From assembly GCA_003241215.1 (NCBI GenBank), contig QFOL01000169.1:1-8307 (forward strand): 8,307 nt of DNA, given 5' to 3'. The DNA is from Agrobacterium fabrum. Lineage in GTDB: Bacteria; Pseudomonadota; Alphaproteobacteria; Rhizobiales; Rhizobiaceae. Below the pieces are notes generated by a model, which made no database searches, was not told the origin of the DNA, and saw only the letters and a program-made list of their open reading frames with translations. The position numbers were made by a program, and so were the translations under genes. Within the stretch, counting starts at the first letter, position 1, and each line of letters opens with the position of its first letter. Positions 1 to 5,833 of the stretch are shown here, one piece after another.

Positions 1-681
1 GGCCGCCTTGGTGCCATCGGTGAAGGAATTATACATTTTCGGATTGAAGTCGCCCTTGGCCACTTCCTCGTCCGTCCAGCCGAAATAACCCCAGACCGTA
101 TCAGGCGTCGAATAGCGGTAACGCGGCTCGAAATTCATGCCCTTGCCGGCGGAAACGACCTCGAAACCGGTAGCGCGGGCCCAGTCGACCAGTTCGCAGA
201 TCAGCGCCGGCTGGTCGCCGTAAGCCATCGAATAGATGAGGCCCTTGGCGCGGGCCTTTTCAGCAAGGATCGGCCCGACCATGACATCGGCCTCGACATT
301 GACCATGACGACGTGCTTGTTGTGGTCGATGGCGCCCAGCGCATGGCGCGCGCCGGCCAGAGGATGGCCGGTGGCTTCGATCACGCATTCGATCTCGCCG
401 CAGGCGAAAAGCTCGTTCACATCGTCGGTCACATAGGTCTTGCCGCTTTTCAGCGCGTCGGCACAGCTCTTCGCATCGTAACGCTCCTTCGGCCAGCCGA
501 CGCGGTCAAACGATTCCCTAGCCTTGCCGACATTGAGGTCTGCGACGGCGACCATGTGGAAACCGGCGATGCGCTGCGCCTGCGCCAGCACCATGGAGCC
601 GAACTTGCCCGCGCCGATGAGGCCGACCCGCACAGGCCTGCCGCCGGCTGCACGCTCTGACAGAAGAGAATAGAGATTCAT
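1..681 (-). CDS. Homoserine-dehydrogenase-like NAD(P)-binding oxidoreductase (SAF-domain family), C-terminal part outside window
   Basis: The first 227 residues of a cytoplasmic Rossmann-fold oxidoreductase are present; the frame is still open at the left edge. The start at 681 is supported by a GAAGGA ribosome site at 691-696. A dinucleotide-binding glycine motif, GLIGAGKFG, lies at residues 20-28, and an acidic residue ending the second strand (D48 in VAVADLN) favours NAD. Further on come an ATGHPLAG segment and NVEADVMVG. This arrangement resembles the predicted homoserine dehydrogenase-like proteins that carry a C-terminal SAF domain (COG4091 type). These are often found near sugar and polyol genes in rhizobia, and their substrates are mostly unknown. 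The SAF domain would lie beyond the window, so I infer it only from the N-terminal match. The gene follows the regulator on the same strand after 262 bases, so it may have its own promoter. The family call is fairly sure; the function is not known. Confidence 0.8.
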   Translation of the reverse strand, partial: MNLYSLLSERAAGGRPVRVGLIGAGKFGSMVLAQAQRIAGFHMVAVADLNVGKARESFDRVGWPKERYDAKSCADALKSGKTYVTDDVNELFACGEIECVIEATGHPLAGARHALGAIDHNKHVVMVNVEADVMVGPILAEKARAKGLIYSMAYGDQPALICELVDWARATGFEVVSAGKGMNFEPRYRYSTPDTVWGYFGWTDEEVAKGDFNPKMYNSFTDGTKAA

Positions 682-943
682 GTTTTGACATCCTTCGCTG
701 GGGAAATTGCTGGCGAGAATGTCCAGTCAGCCCGGCGAAGGCCATGCGATACCGAGGCTGCGAAGGCTTGTCCCTCGCGGCACCGACGGCATGACGATCC
801 AACGTTCCTCCCGGATACCGGCACGCCTTTGCGCCGGCTCTCGCGGTCGCCTCCCAAAGCAACCTTGAAAACAGAGTAGGAGCGTTCAAATATTAGTTCT
901 ATTTAGAAAATCAGATTCTTTGTTTAGCTTATCTAACAAATCA
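682..943. other. Intergenic region between regulator and left-edge oxidoreductase
   Basis: This 262-base stretch is AT-rich near the end of the regulator gene (about 880-943) and GC-rich for the rest, which would form a long leader for the leftward oxidoreductase gene. The AT-rich part holds a 12-base palindrome (TTCTA-TT-TAGAA, 897-908). It also holds an imperfect hairpin at 921-938 around TTAG/CTAA that sits just after the regulator stop and could end or attenuate its transcript. The GC-rich leader contains a short hairpin of CCGGC/GCCGG type near 820-840. I recognise no known riboswitch motif and no convincing small gene. Confidence 0.5.
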
Positions 944-1993
944 TCAGGCCGATTTGCGCAACATCAGATCGGCGCTGAGGAGAATTCGCTCGCGCATCCG
1001 CGTCGTGTCATCCGCCTCCTCGTCCAGCTTCTGCAACAGAAGCTCGATCGACAGCCTGCCGATCTCGTTATAATTCTGCGCTACCGTGGTAATCGGCGGG
1101 CAGGCATAACGCGACAGCGGATGATCGTCATGGCCGGCGACCCTGAGGTCATAATCCGCACCATGGCCGACCCTGATGCCCTTCTGGAAGGCGGCGGCGA
1201 TGACACCGAAGGCGATACTGTCATTGGCGCACAAAATAGTGCGCGATGGCAGAGACCCCGCCCCTTCCAGCAACCGGCCCGCCTCATCGAAGGCGAAACG
1301 CTCGAAATCCCAGGTGACAATATCCGGAACGTTGATCACCTGCGGTTCGAAACCGAGGCGCCGCATGGCCTCCTCATAGGCGGTGCGGCGCGTGGCGGCA
1401 TTGGTATTGACCTGCGGCATGTCGAAGAAACAGGGGGGCTCGCCCGAGCGGCAGAGATAATCCACCATCAGCCCGACACTCTGGCGGTTGTCGGTGCCGA
1501 CAAAGGCGGAGGTCTCGTCGAGCGGCGAATCGACATAAACGATCGGAATGCTGGCCGCGAGCTGCTCCAGCGTGGCACGGTGGGATTTGACGCCGAGAGG
1601 CGCGATGATCGCACCGGCAACATTCATCGACTTGAAGGTGCGGATGGCGCGGTCTTCGATTTCCGCCTTGCCGTCGGATGACAGCACGAAGGCAAGGAAG
1701 CCCGCCTCGTTGGCGATGAGCTCGATGCGGCTCGTCAGCGCCATATAGAAGGGATCGGTGGAGTTCGGGATGATGATGCCGATGATATTGGAACGGCGGC
1801 GGTTGAGATTGACGGCGAAAATATTGGGCCTGAAGCCCGATTTCTTCAGCGCATCCTCGATGGCGTCCCGGGTCTTCTTGCGGACCGAGGCCGGATCATT
1901 GAAGTATTTCGAAACAGTCGGGCGCGAAAGGCCGACGAATTCCGAAAACTCTTCCATCGTCCTGATAGATTTGGCCAAAGTGCTTGCCCCCAT
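944..1993 (-). CDS. LacI-family transcriptional regulator
   Basis: A 349-residue DNA-binding repressor or activator of the LacI/GalR family, of normal family length. The N-terminal helix-turn-helix is at residues 13-32 (EFVGLSRPTVSKYFND). The hinge helix follows at about 54-68, with L63 at the place of the leucine that wedges into the operator minor groove in this family. A periplasmic-binding-protein-like effector domain starts at NIIGIIIPNS and runs to the C-terminus. I keep the start at 1993 because the internal ATG at residue 13 would remove the beginning of the first DNA-binding helix, although no strong ribosome site precedes 1993. It lies 80 bases downstream of the zinc dehydrogenase on the same strand, so it may be the last gene of the leftward operon. 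It is the natural candidate for regulating the locus, with a hexitol or ketose as inducer; that role is inferred from position. The recognition segment (PTVSKYFN) departs from the common TVSRVLN form, so its operator may differ from standard LacI sites. Confidence 0.93.
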   Translation of the reverse strand: MGASTLAKSIRTMEEFSEFVGLSRPTVSKYFNDPASVRKKTRDAIEDALKKSGFRPNIFAVNLNRRRSNIIGIIIPNSTDPFYMALTSRIELIANEAGFLAFVLSSDGKAEIEDRAIRTFKSMNVAGAIIAPLGVKSHRATLEQLAASIPIVYVDSPLDETSAFVGTDNRQSVGLMVDYLCRSGEPPCFFDMPQVNTNAATRRTAYEEAMRRLGFEPQVINVPDIVTWDFERFAFDEAGRLLEGAGSLPSRTILCANDSIAFGVIAAAFQKGIRVGHGADYDLRVAGHDDHPLSRYACPPITTVAQNYNEIGRLSIELLLQKLDEEADDTTRMRERILLSADLMLRKSA

Positions 1994-2018
1994 GAACTAT
2001 TACATGTGGTACTTTATA

Positions 2019-2049
2019 TCGACCGGCCTTCGCACGAAAAGCCGGTCGA
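2019..2049. terminator. Hairpin between zinc dehydrogenase and lacI-type gene
   Basis: A perfect 9-base inverted repeat (TCGACCGGC at 2019-2027, GCCGGTCGA at 2041-2049) can extend inside through TTC/GAA (2029-2031 and 2036-2038, register shifted by one base). It lies 25 bases after the dehydrogenase stop and 26 bases before the regulator start. No run of T follows on either strand, so it is not a standard intrinsic terminator. It may instead attenuate or protect the transcript, reducing regulator expression relative to the enzymes. The sequence TATAAA just beyond it on the minus strand could be a -10 element, but I see no good -35. Confidence 0.4.
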
Positions 2050-2073
2050 CTGCGGTTATCAACCACCAAACGA

Positions 2074-3084
2074 TCATTCGGCTGCAAATTGCACTTTCAT
2101 GGTGGCCGGATCGGATGGTTTCTTCGTAAAGAACGGCAGCATCTCCGAAAGCGGCAGCCGGTGCGAGACGAGCCGCGCCATGACATCGCCATCCGTTTCC
2201 AGAATGGCGAGCGCCTGCGGTATGTTGCGGTTCAGCGAATGCGAACCGACAAGCTTCAGCTGACGCCGGAAGATTTCGAAGGGCGCAACCGAAATGCGGG
2301 CATCCGGCGCGCAGACGCCGAAGAACAGCGCCGTGCCACCATCGGCAACCAGCGGGATCATCGCTTCCGCAACGGGGGCGATACCCGTCGCATCGGCGAC
2401 GACATCGAAAGACTTCTGTTGCCGCAGGAGCGCTTCCGAACCGGAAACCGCTACCTGAAGCCCGAGACCTTCGGCAAAAGCCAGCCTGCTTTCGTTGATA
2501 TCGGCAATCGTCACCGTCTCGATGCCGCGCGCTTTCAGCGACAGGGCAAGCAGCAGGCCGATGGGACCGGCGCCAAAAACCAGCGCATTTTCAGCCACCG
2601 TTCCGTTCTCGCCGATACCCGCGCTCTGCATGCCGTTGACGACGCAGGCAAGTGGTTCGGCCAGCGCCGCGACATGATAGGGCATGGAACCGATGCCATG
2701 CAGGTGATCGGCGTGTACGACGCTGAATTCCGCGAAACCGCCATTGTGGGAAACGCCATAGGCCTTCAGCGTGCTGCAAAGATTGGTCAACCCCTTCCTG
2801 CAACTCGGGCAGGTGCCGCAGGGCAGATTGGGATCGACCACCACCCGGTCGCCGGTCTTTATGCCCGTCACATCGGCGGCCACGGCCGCGACTTCACCGG
2901 CATATTCATGGCCCGGAATGACCGGAAAGGCACCGTCACCGTAACGCGCGTGGAGAACGTCGATATCGGTGTGGCAAAGGCCGGAAGCCTTGACTCGCAC
3001 GAGCGCGTGGCCCGGCGGCAGATCGGCAACGGGAACTTCCGTCAGAACGGCCTGTCCCTTCTCGACGAATTGAATGGCATGCAT
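2074..3084 (-). CDS. Zinc-dependent medium-chain polyol dehydrogenase (probable D-altritol 5-dehydrogenase)
   Basis: A cytoplasmic NAD-dependent, zinc-containing alcohol/polyol dehydrogenase of 336 residues (PF08240 plus PF00107), normal for the family. Catalytic zinc ligands are visible: C37, H59 and E60 in GHEYAGEV, and E143 in AEPLAC. All four structural-zinc cysteines are present (C89, C92, C95, C103). The nucleotide-binding motif GAGPIG is at 171-176, with D195 after the second strand, which favours NAD over NADP. I place the start at 3084, not at the ATG six bases upstream (3090). The GGAG ribosome site directly abuts the upstream ATG but is six bases from the downstream one. It starts 16 bases after the SDR stop, so the two are co-transcribed. 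By family and gene context the best candidate reaction is D-altritol to D-tagatose, which feeds the kinase at 5834. Other polyol substrates cannot be excluded from sequence. Confidence 0.9.
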   Translation of the reverse strand: MHAIQFVEKGQAVLTEVPVADLPPGHALVRVKASGLCHTDIDVLHARYGDGAFPVIPGHEYAGEVAAVAADVTGIKTGDRVVVDPNLPCGTCPSCRKGLTNLCSTLKAYGVSHNGGFAEFSVVHADHLHGIGSMPYHVAALAEPLACVVNGMQSAGIGENGTVAENALVFGAGPIGLLLALSLKARGIETVTIADINESRLAFAEGLGLQVAVSGSEALLRQQKSFDVVADATGIAPVAEAMIPLVADGGTALFFGVCAPDARISVAPFEIFRRQLKLVGSHSLNRNIPQALAILETDGDVMARLVSHRLPLSEMLPFFTKKPSDPATMKVQFAAE

Positions 3085-3100
3085 GGTCATCTCCGGCTTT

Positions 3101-3871
3101 TCAGCTCATCCAGTTGCCGCCGTCGACATTATATGTCTGGGCGAGAATATAGTCGCTGTCGGAAGAGGCGAGGAAAACCGCCAGCCCCTTGATGTCGTCG
3201 GGCGTCGCAAAACGGCCGATCGGCACGGATTTGGCCACCGCCGCCTTCTTCTCGCCGGGCTTTAAGCCTTCCCATTTGGCGAAATGCGCATCGACCACTT
3301 CCCAATGCTCGCCATCCACGACGCCGGGCGCAATGGCATTGACATTGATGCCGTGCTTGACGAGCGCCAGCGCCGCCGACTGCGTGGCGGAAATGATCGC
3401 CGCCTTGGAAGCGCAATAAAGCGTCACCAGCGCCTCGCCGCGCCGGCCGGCCTGGCTCGCCATATTGATGATCTTGCCGCCGCGCGCCCGCTCGATCATC
3501 ACATTCGAGACCGCCTTCATCATGAACAGCGGTCCCTTGAGATTGATGTCGAAGACCCGCTCATAACTTTGTTCGGTAATGCCATTGATCGGCGCCATGT
3601 CGAAGATCGCGGCATTGTTGACGAGAATGTCGATGCCGCCGAATTCCTCATCCACCGCCTTCACCACGGCGTCGATCTCGGAAAGATCGGTCACATCCAG
3701 CTTCACGGCCTTGGCGGCAGGGCCGATGGCGGCGGCGGAAGCCGTCGCGCGGGCAATATCGATATCGGCGATAATCACCTTTGCGCCTTCATCGGCAAAA
3801 GCCTGCGCGAAACCAAGCCCGATGCCGCGGGCGGCGCCGGTGATCAGCGCGACCTTGTTCTTCAATCTCAT
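3101..3871 (-). CDS. SDR-family polyol dehydrogenase (SmoS-like; probable galactitol/sorbitol 2-dehydrogenase)
   Basis: A 256-residue cytoplasmic short-chain dehydrogenase. The cofactor motif TGAARGIG is at residues 11-18, and D36 at the end of the second strand indicates NAD. The NNA motif is at 85-87 and the catalytic tetrad is N110, S139, Y152, K156 (YCASK). The ending VDGGNWMS, the segment NMASQAGRRGEALV and the length are as I remember for the sorbitol dehydrogenase SmoS of Rhodobacter. The Agrobacterium relative is, from memory, a galactitol 2-dehydrogenase that forms L-tagatose (EC 1.1.1.406). The start at 3871 has a GGAG site six bases upstream. It is followed after 16 bases by the zinc dehydrogenase. 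Upstream lies the structured repeat that separates it from the binding-protein gene on the same strand. Family assignment is firm. The physiological hexitol (galactitol, D-glucitol or others) is inferred. Confidence 0.93.
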   Translation of the reverse strand: MRLKNKVALITGAARGIGLGFAQAFADEGAKVIIADIDIARATASAAAIGPAAKAVKLDVTDLSEIDAVVKAVDEEFGGIDILVNNAAIFDMAPINGITEQSYERVFDINLKGPLFMMKAVSNVMIERARGGKIINMASQAGRRGEALVTLYCASKAAIISATQSAALALVKHGINVNAIAPGVVDGEHWEVVDAHFAKWEGLKPGEKKAAVAKSVPIGRFATPDDIKGLAVFLASSDSDYILAQTYNVDGGNWMS

Positions 3872-4003
3872 GTCGATCTCCGTGATGCATGGGTGGGCAC
3901 TGGATGAACCCGGTCATGCGTTTGTTGTTAGATGCATTTTTTCCGGCAAACCCGAACACGGTACACCGGTTAAAGATTTGATATGCCTGCGCACCCCACA
4001 CTC

Positions 4004-4121
4004 CCTCATTCCTGTGCTTGTCACAGGAATCCAGTCGACGCGCGTCGGCGCGGCGGGAGGAGTCTTTTTCAGCCCAAGGACTTGGGCTGGCTAGATTCCT
4101 GTGACAAGCACAGGAATGAGG
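4004..4121. repeat. Compound inverted-repeat element (RIME/REP-like palindromic unit)
   Basis: Two arms, 4004-4031 and 4094-4121, are perfect 28-base reverse complements. Each arm is itself a hairpin: ATTCCTGTG and CACAGGAAT around a 5-base loop (4008-4030; mirrored at 4095-4117). The 62-base centre adds a 12-base palindrome (CGACGCGCGTCG, 4036-4047) and a 9-base stem CAGCCCAAG/CTTGGGCTG (4070-4089). The whole can fold either as one long branched stem or as four separate hairpins. Short mosaic palindromic elements are known from intergenic DNA of Rhizobiaceae (the RIME elements are of similar size). I recognise the arm sequence as the kind of repeat common in Agrobacterium, but I could not align it. 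Nothing in it encodes a protein. In this place it could act as a partial terminator and mRNA stabiliser after the binding-protein gene. Confidence 0.85.
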
Positions 4122-4150
4122 AAGCAGGTGCTGTAACTCAAACTCCACCA

Positions 4151-4183
4151 TGCCGCCCGCCCCCGAAAGGTGAACGGGCGGCA
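4151..4183 (-). terminator. GC-rich hairpin just after the binding-protein stop
   Basis: A perfect 9-base stem (TGCCGCCCG at 4151-4159, CGGGCGGCA at 4175-4183) encloses a 15-base loop. It lies 16 bases downstream of the stop codon of the substrate-binding-protein gene. Read on the minus strand, the sequence that follows is only moderately T-rich (TGGTGGAGTTTGAG), so termination is likely to be incomplete. Hairpins in this position after transporter binding-protein genes commonly protect the upstream mRNA, which would give more binding protein than downstream enzyme. Confidence 0.5.
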
Positions 4184-4199
4184 CGCCGGGAGGACGCGG

Positions 4200-5513
4200 C
4201 TACTTGATGTAGCCCGCGCGGGTCATGTCACGTTCGACCTGTTTCTGTGCGCCTTCGAGCGCCGCATCGACGGTCTGCTGGCCGGAAAGGGCTGCCGCGA
4301 TCTGCTGGCCGACAACCGTACCGATGGACTGGAATTCCGGTATGGCGACGAACTGCACGCCGGTATAGGGCACCGGATCCTTGGTCGGCTTGGACGGATC
4401 GGTCGACATGATGGCTTTCAGCACCGTATCCGCAAAGGGCGCGGCCTTCTTGTATTCCGGCAGCTCATAGGTGGATTTGCGCGTGCCCGGCGGCACGGCC
4501 ACCCAGCCTTCACTTTCGCCGACCGTCTTCACATAGGTCTTGGACGTCGCCCATTTGACGAAGGACTTGGCGGTTTCAAGCTTCTTCGTGCTGTTTGGAA
4601 TGGCAAGGTTCCAGGACCACGACCAGCTCGAACCGTTCGGCGTTACCTCGACCGGAGCACGCGTAAACGCGGTCTTGTCGGCAACCTGGCTCTGCTTGGG
4701 GTCATAAACGCGGCCCGCCGCCGAGGTGGCGTCGATCCACATGGCGCAACGGCCGGATGAAAACAGCGTCTGATTTTCGTTGAAGCCGTTGGCGGCCGCA
4801 CCGGGCGGGCCGTAGGAGGTCATCAGCGCCACATAATCCGCAATCGCCTTTTTCCACGGCTCGCTCGTCAGCTGCGGTTTCCAGTCCATGTCGAACCAGC
4901 GGCCGCCATAGGTATTGATCATGGTGCCGAGGAAGGCCATGTTTTCGCCCCAGCCCGGCTTGCCGCGCAGACATATGCCATATTGCTGTTTCGACTTGTC
5001 GGTCAGCTTGGCGGCGAAATCCTTGATCTGGTCGTAGGTCGGATTGTCAGGCATCTTCAGGCCGGCGGCGTCGAACAGATCCTTGCGGTAAAGCGTGAAC
5101 GAGCTTTCGGTGTAGAACGGCACGGCGTAAAGCTTGCCATCCACCGTCAGGCCCTTTTTGATCGGGTCGAGCAGATCGGCATAGTCATAATCGTCGCCGA
5201 GATCGTCGACCGGCGCCAGCCAGCCCTGCTTGCCCCAGATCGGCGCTTCGTAACCGCCAATGGTCATGATGTCGAACTGGCCGCCATTGGTGGCGATGTC
5301 GGTGGTGACGCGTTCGCGCAGAACATTCTCTTCCAGCACGATCCAGTTGATCTTGTTGCCTGTTTCCTTCTCCCAGGCGCTGGAAAGCTTCTGCATGATG
5401 ATCATGTCGCCATTGTTGACGGTGGCGATGTTGATCTCTTCTGCCTGCGCCAGCCCGGCTAGAAGCCCGGCTCCAACCACAGACGACGACAGAATTCCAA
5501 TGAATTTGCTCAT
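4200..5513 (-). CDS. Polyol ABC transporter periplasmic substrate-binding protein (SmoE-like)
   Basis: A 437-residue family 1 extracellular solute-binding protein that captures a sugar alcohol in the periplasm for the ABC importer whose permease begins at 8173. A signal peptide covers residues 1-24 (hydrophobic SSSVVGAGLLAGLAQA, cleavage predicted after AQA). The mature protein starts EEINIATVNNGDM, and the segment NGGQFDIMTIGGYE at 76-89 is typical of the polyol-binding SmoE/MtlE-like group. An in-frame extension to 5615 exists, but the start at 5513 is chosen because the signal peptide begins there and a strong AAAGGAGG site precedes it. It is transcribed away from the kinase from a shared control region and is the first gene of the leftward unit. 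In C58 a binding protein for D-altritol and galactitol was the entry point to this pathway (from memory). The ligand here is inferred from that. Confidence 0.93.
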   Translation of the reverse strand: MSKFIGILSSSVVGAGLLAGLAQAEEINIATVNNGDMIIMQKLSSAWEKETGNKINWIVLEENVLRERVTTDIATNGGQFDIMTIGGYEAPIWGKQGWLAPVDDLGDDYDYADLLDPIKKGLTVDGKLYAVPFYTESSFTLYRKDLFDAAGLKMPDNPTYDQIKDFAAKLTDKSKQQYGICLRGKPGWGENMAFLGTMINTYGGRWFDMDWKPQLTSEPWKKAIADYVALMTSYGPPGAAANGFNENQTLFSSGRCAMWIDATSAAGRVYDPKQSQVADKTAFTRAPVEVTPNGSSWSWSWNLAIPNSTKKLETAKSFVKWATSKTYVKTVGESEGWVAVPPGTRKSTYELPEYKKAAPFADTVLKAIMSTDPSKPTKDPVPYTGVQFVAIPEFQSIGTVVGQQIAAALSGQQTVDAALEGAQKQVERDMTRAGYIK

Positions 5514-5541
5514 GATACCCGCTCCTCCTTTACGGATGTCC

Positions 5542-5561
5542 ACGCATAACAATACATGCGT
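5542..5561. promoter_or_regulatory. Candidate operator at the binding-protein transcription start
   Basis: Perfect 6-base arms ACGCAT (5542-5547) and ATGCGT (5556-5561) flank an 8-base spacer. The site overlaps the predicted start of the leftward transcript. It lacks the central CG usual in LacI-family operators, so the link to the regulator at 944-1993 is only positional. Confidence 0.35.
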
Positions 5562-5567
5562 AAATTT

Positions 5568-5597
5568 TTTATCTCGCGAAATTGCATCCATTGTCAA
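5568..5597 (-). promoter_or_regulatory. Candidate sigma-70 promoter for the binding-protein operon
   Basis: On the minus strand a perfect TTGACA (5597 down to 5592) is followed after 18 bases by GATAAA (5573 down to 5568). Transcription would begin near 5560, leaving a leader of roughly 50 bases before the start codon at 5513. The inverted repeat at 5542-5561 would then cover the transcription start, a usual place for a repressor site. The spacer is one base longer than ideal and the -10 matches consensus at four of six positions. Confidence 0.55.
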
Positions 5598-5702
5598 CAT
5601 CCAAAAATAAATCATCGCGCAGCCAAACCACCTGAAACCTGCGTAAATCCTTGTTTAAACCAGTATATTCACTTCACAATTTATTATTTCGCGCGTTTTT
5701 CT

Positions 5703-5738
5703 TGCTGCATTGCAGCAGATATTTCATCCATCAATATC
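5703..5738. promoter_or_regulatory. Two abutting palindromes upstream of the kinase promoter
   Basis: The 15-base palindrome TGCTGCA-T-TGCAGCA (5703-5717) is followed without a gap by GATATT, nine bases, AATATC (5718-5738). This in turn ends one base before the candidate -35 TTGACG at 5739. The arrangement suits a regulator binding just upstream of, or competing with, RNA polymerase. Which protein binds is unknown. Confidence 0.45.
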
Positions 5739-5767
5739 TTGACGCACGTAAACTTTAACTGGTATTC
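5739..5767 (+). promoter_or_regulatory. Candidate sigma-70 promoter for the kinase-epimerase-permease operon
   Basis: TTGACG at 5739-5744 (five of six consensus positions) is followed after 17 to 18 bases by GTATTC/TATTCG at 5762-5768, a weak -10. A weak -10 beside palindromic sites fits a regulated promoter. The leader to the kinase start at 5834 would be about 60 bases. Confidence 0.4.
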
Positions 5768-5833
5768 GAGAAAATAACAGACCGGAAATGCACCTGCCCG
5801 GCAGGACGGCAGCACATGCTTATGGAGGAGACG

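Larger units (their letters stand above)
3872..4199. other. Intergenic region within the leftward operon, with repeat element
   Basis: This is 328 bases with no gene I can support. From the binding-protein side it holds a GC-rich hairpin next to the stop codon (4151-4183), then the 118-base compound inverted repeat (4004-4121), then about 130 bases leading to the SDR start. That last part contains an ACGCATG segment on the minus strand (near 3915-3921) resembling the candidate regulatory motif upstream of the binding-protein gene. I see no good -35/-10 pair on the minus strand here, so SDR transcription probably reads through from the binding-protein promoter or uses a weak promoter that I cannot identify. 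Confidence 0.6.
5514..5833. promoter_or_regulatory. Divergent control region between binding-protein and kinase genes
   Basis: A 320-base, AT-richer non-coding stretch between two divergent units. It holds a candidate promoter in each direction and several symmetric elements: an ACGCAT/ATGCGT inverted repeat with 8-base spacer (5542-5561), two copies of TGCGTAAAT (5557-5565 and 5640-5648), a third partial copy CGTAAA (5747-5752), the palindrome GTTTAAAC (5653-5660), the 15-base palindrome TGCTGCA-T-TGCAGCA (5703-5717), and an AATATC-type inverted repeat beside it (5718-5738). This is where a LacI-family regulator would be expected to control both transport and metabolism. Which element is its operator cannot be decided by eye. 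No small gene with a ribosome site is visible here. Confidence 0.75.

Noticed and set aside
518..889. Minus-strand 123-codon frame spanning the leader and start of the left-edge gene
   Set aside because: Its composition is rich in arginine and shows no family features, and it overlaps the real oxidoreductase gene in another frame. A GGGAGGAAC sequence inside the leader precedes only a TTG that leads into the same frame.
920..1681. Plus-strand open frame (253 codons) opposite the regulator
   Set aside because: It is antisense to a well-supported LacI-family gene and has no recognisable features.
2089..3192. Long plus-strand open frame (367 codons) opposite the zinc dehydrogenase
   Set aside because: It is a shadow of the dehydrogenase gene, which has all its zinc and NAD motifs on the minus strand.
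4004..4121. Interpretation of the inverted repeat as a transposon remnant or insertion-sequence ends
   Set aside because: There is no transposase fragment and no flanking target duplication that I can see. The internal hairpins fit a palindromic repeat family better.
5514..5615. In-frame N-terminal extension of the substrate-binding protein to 5615
   Set aside because: It would put 34 residues before a clear signal peptide, bypass a strong ribosome site upstream of 5513, and run through the predicted promoter.
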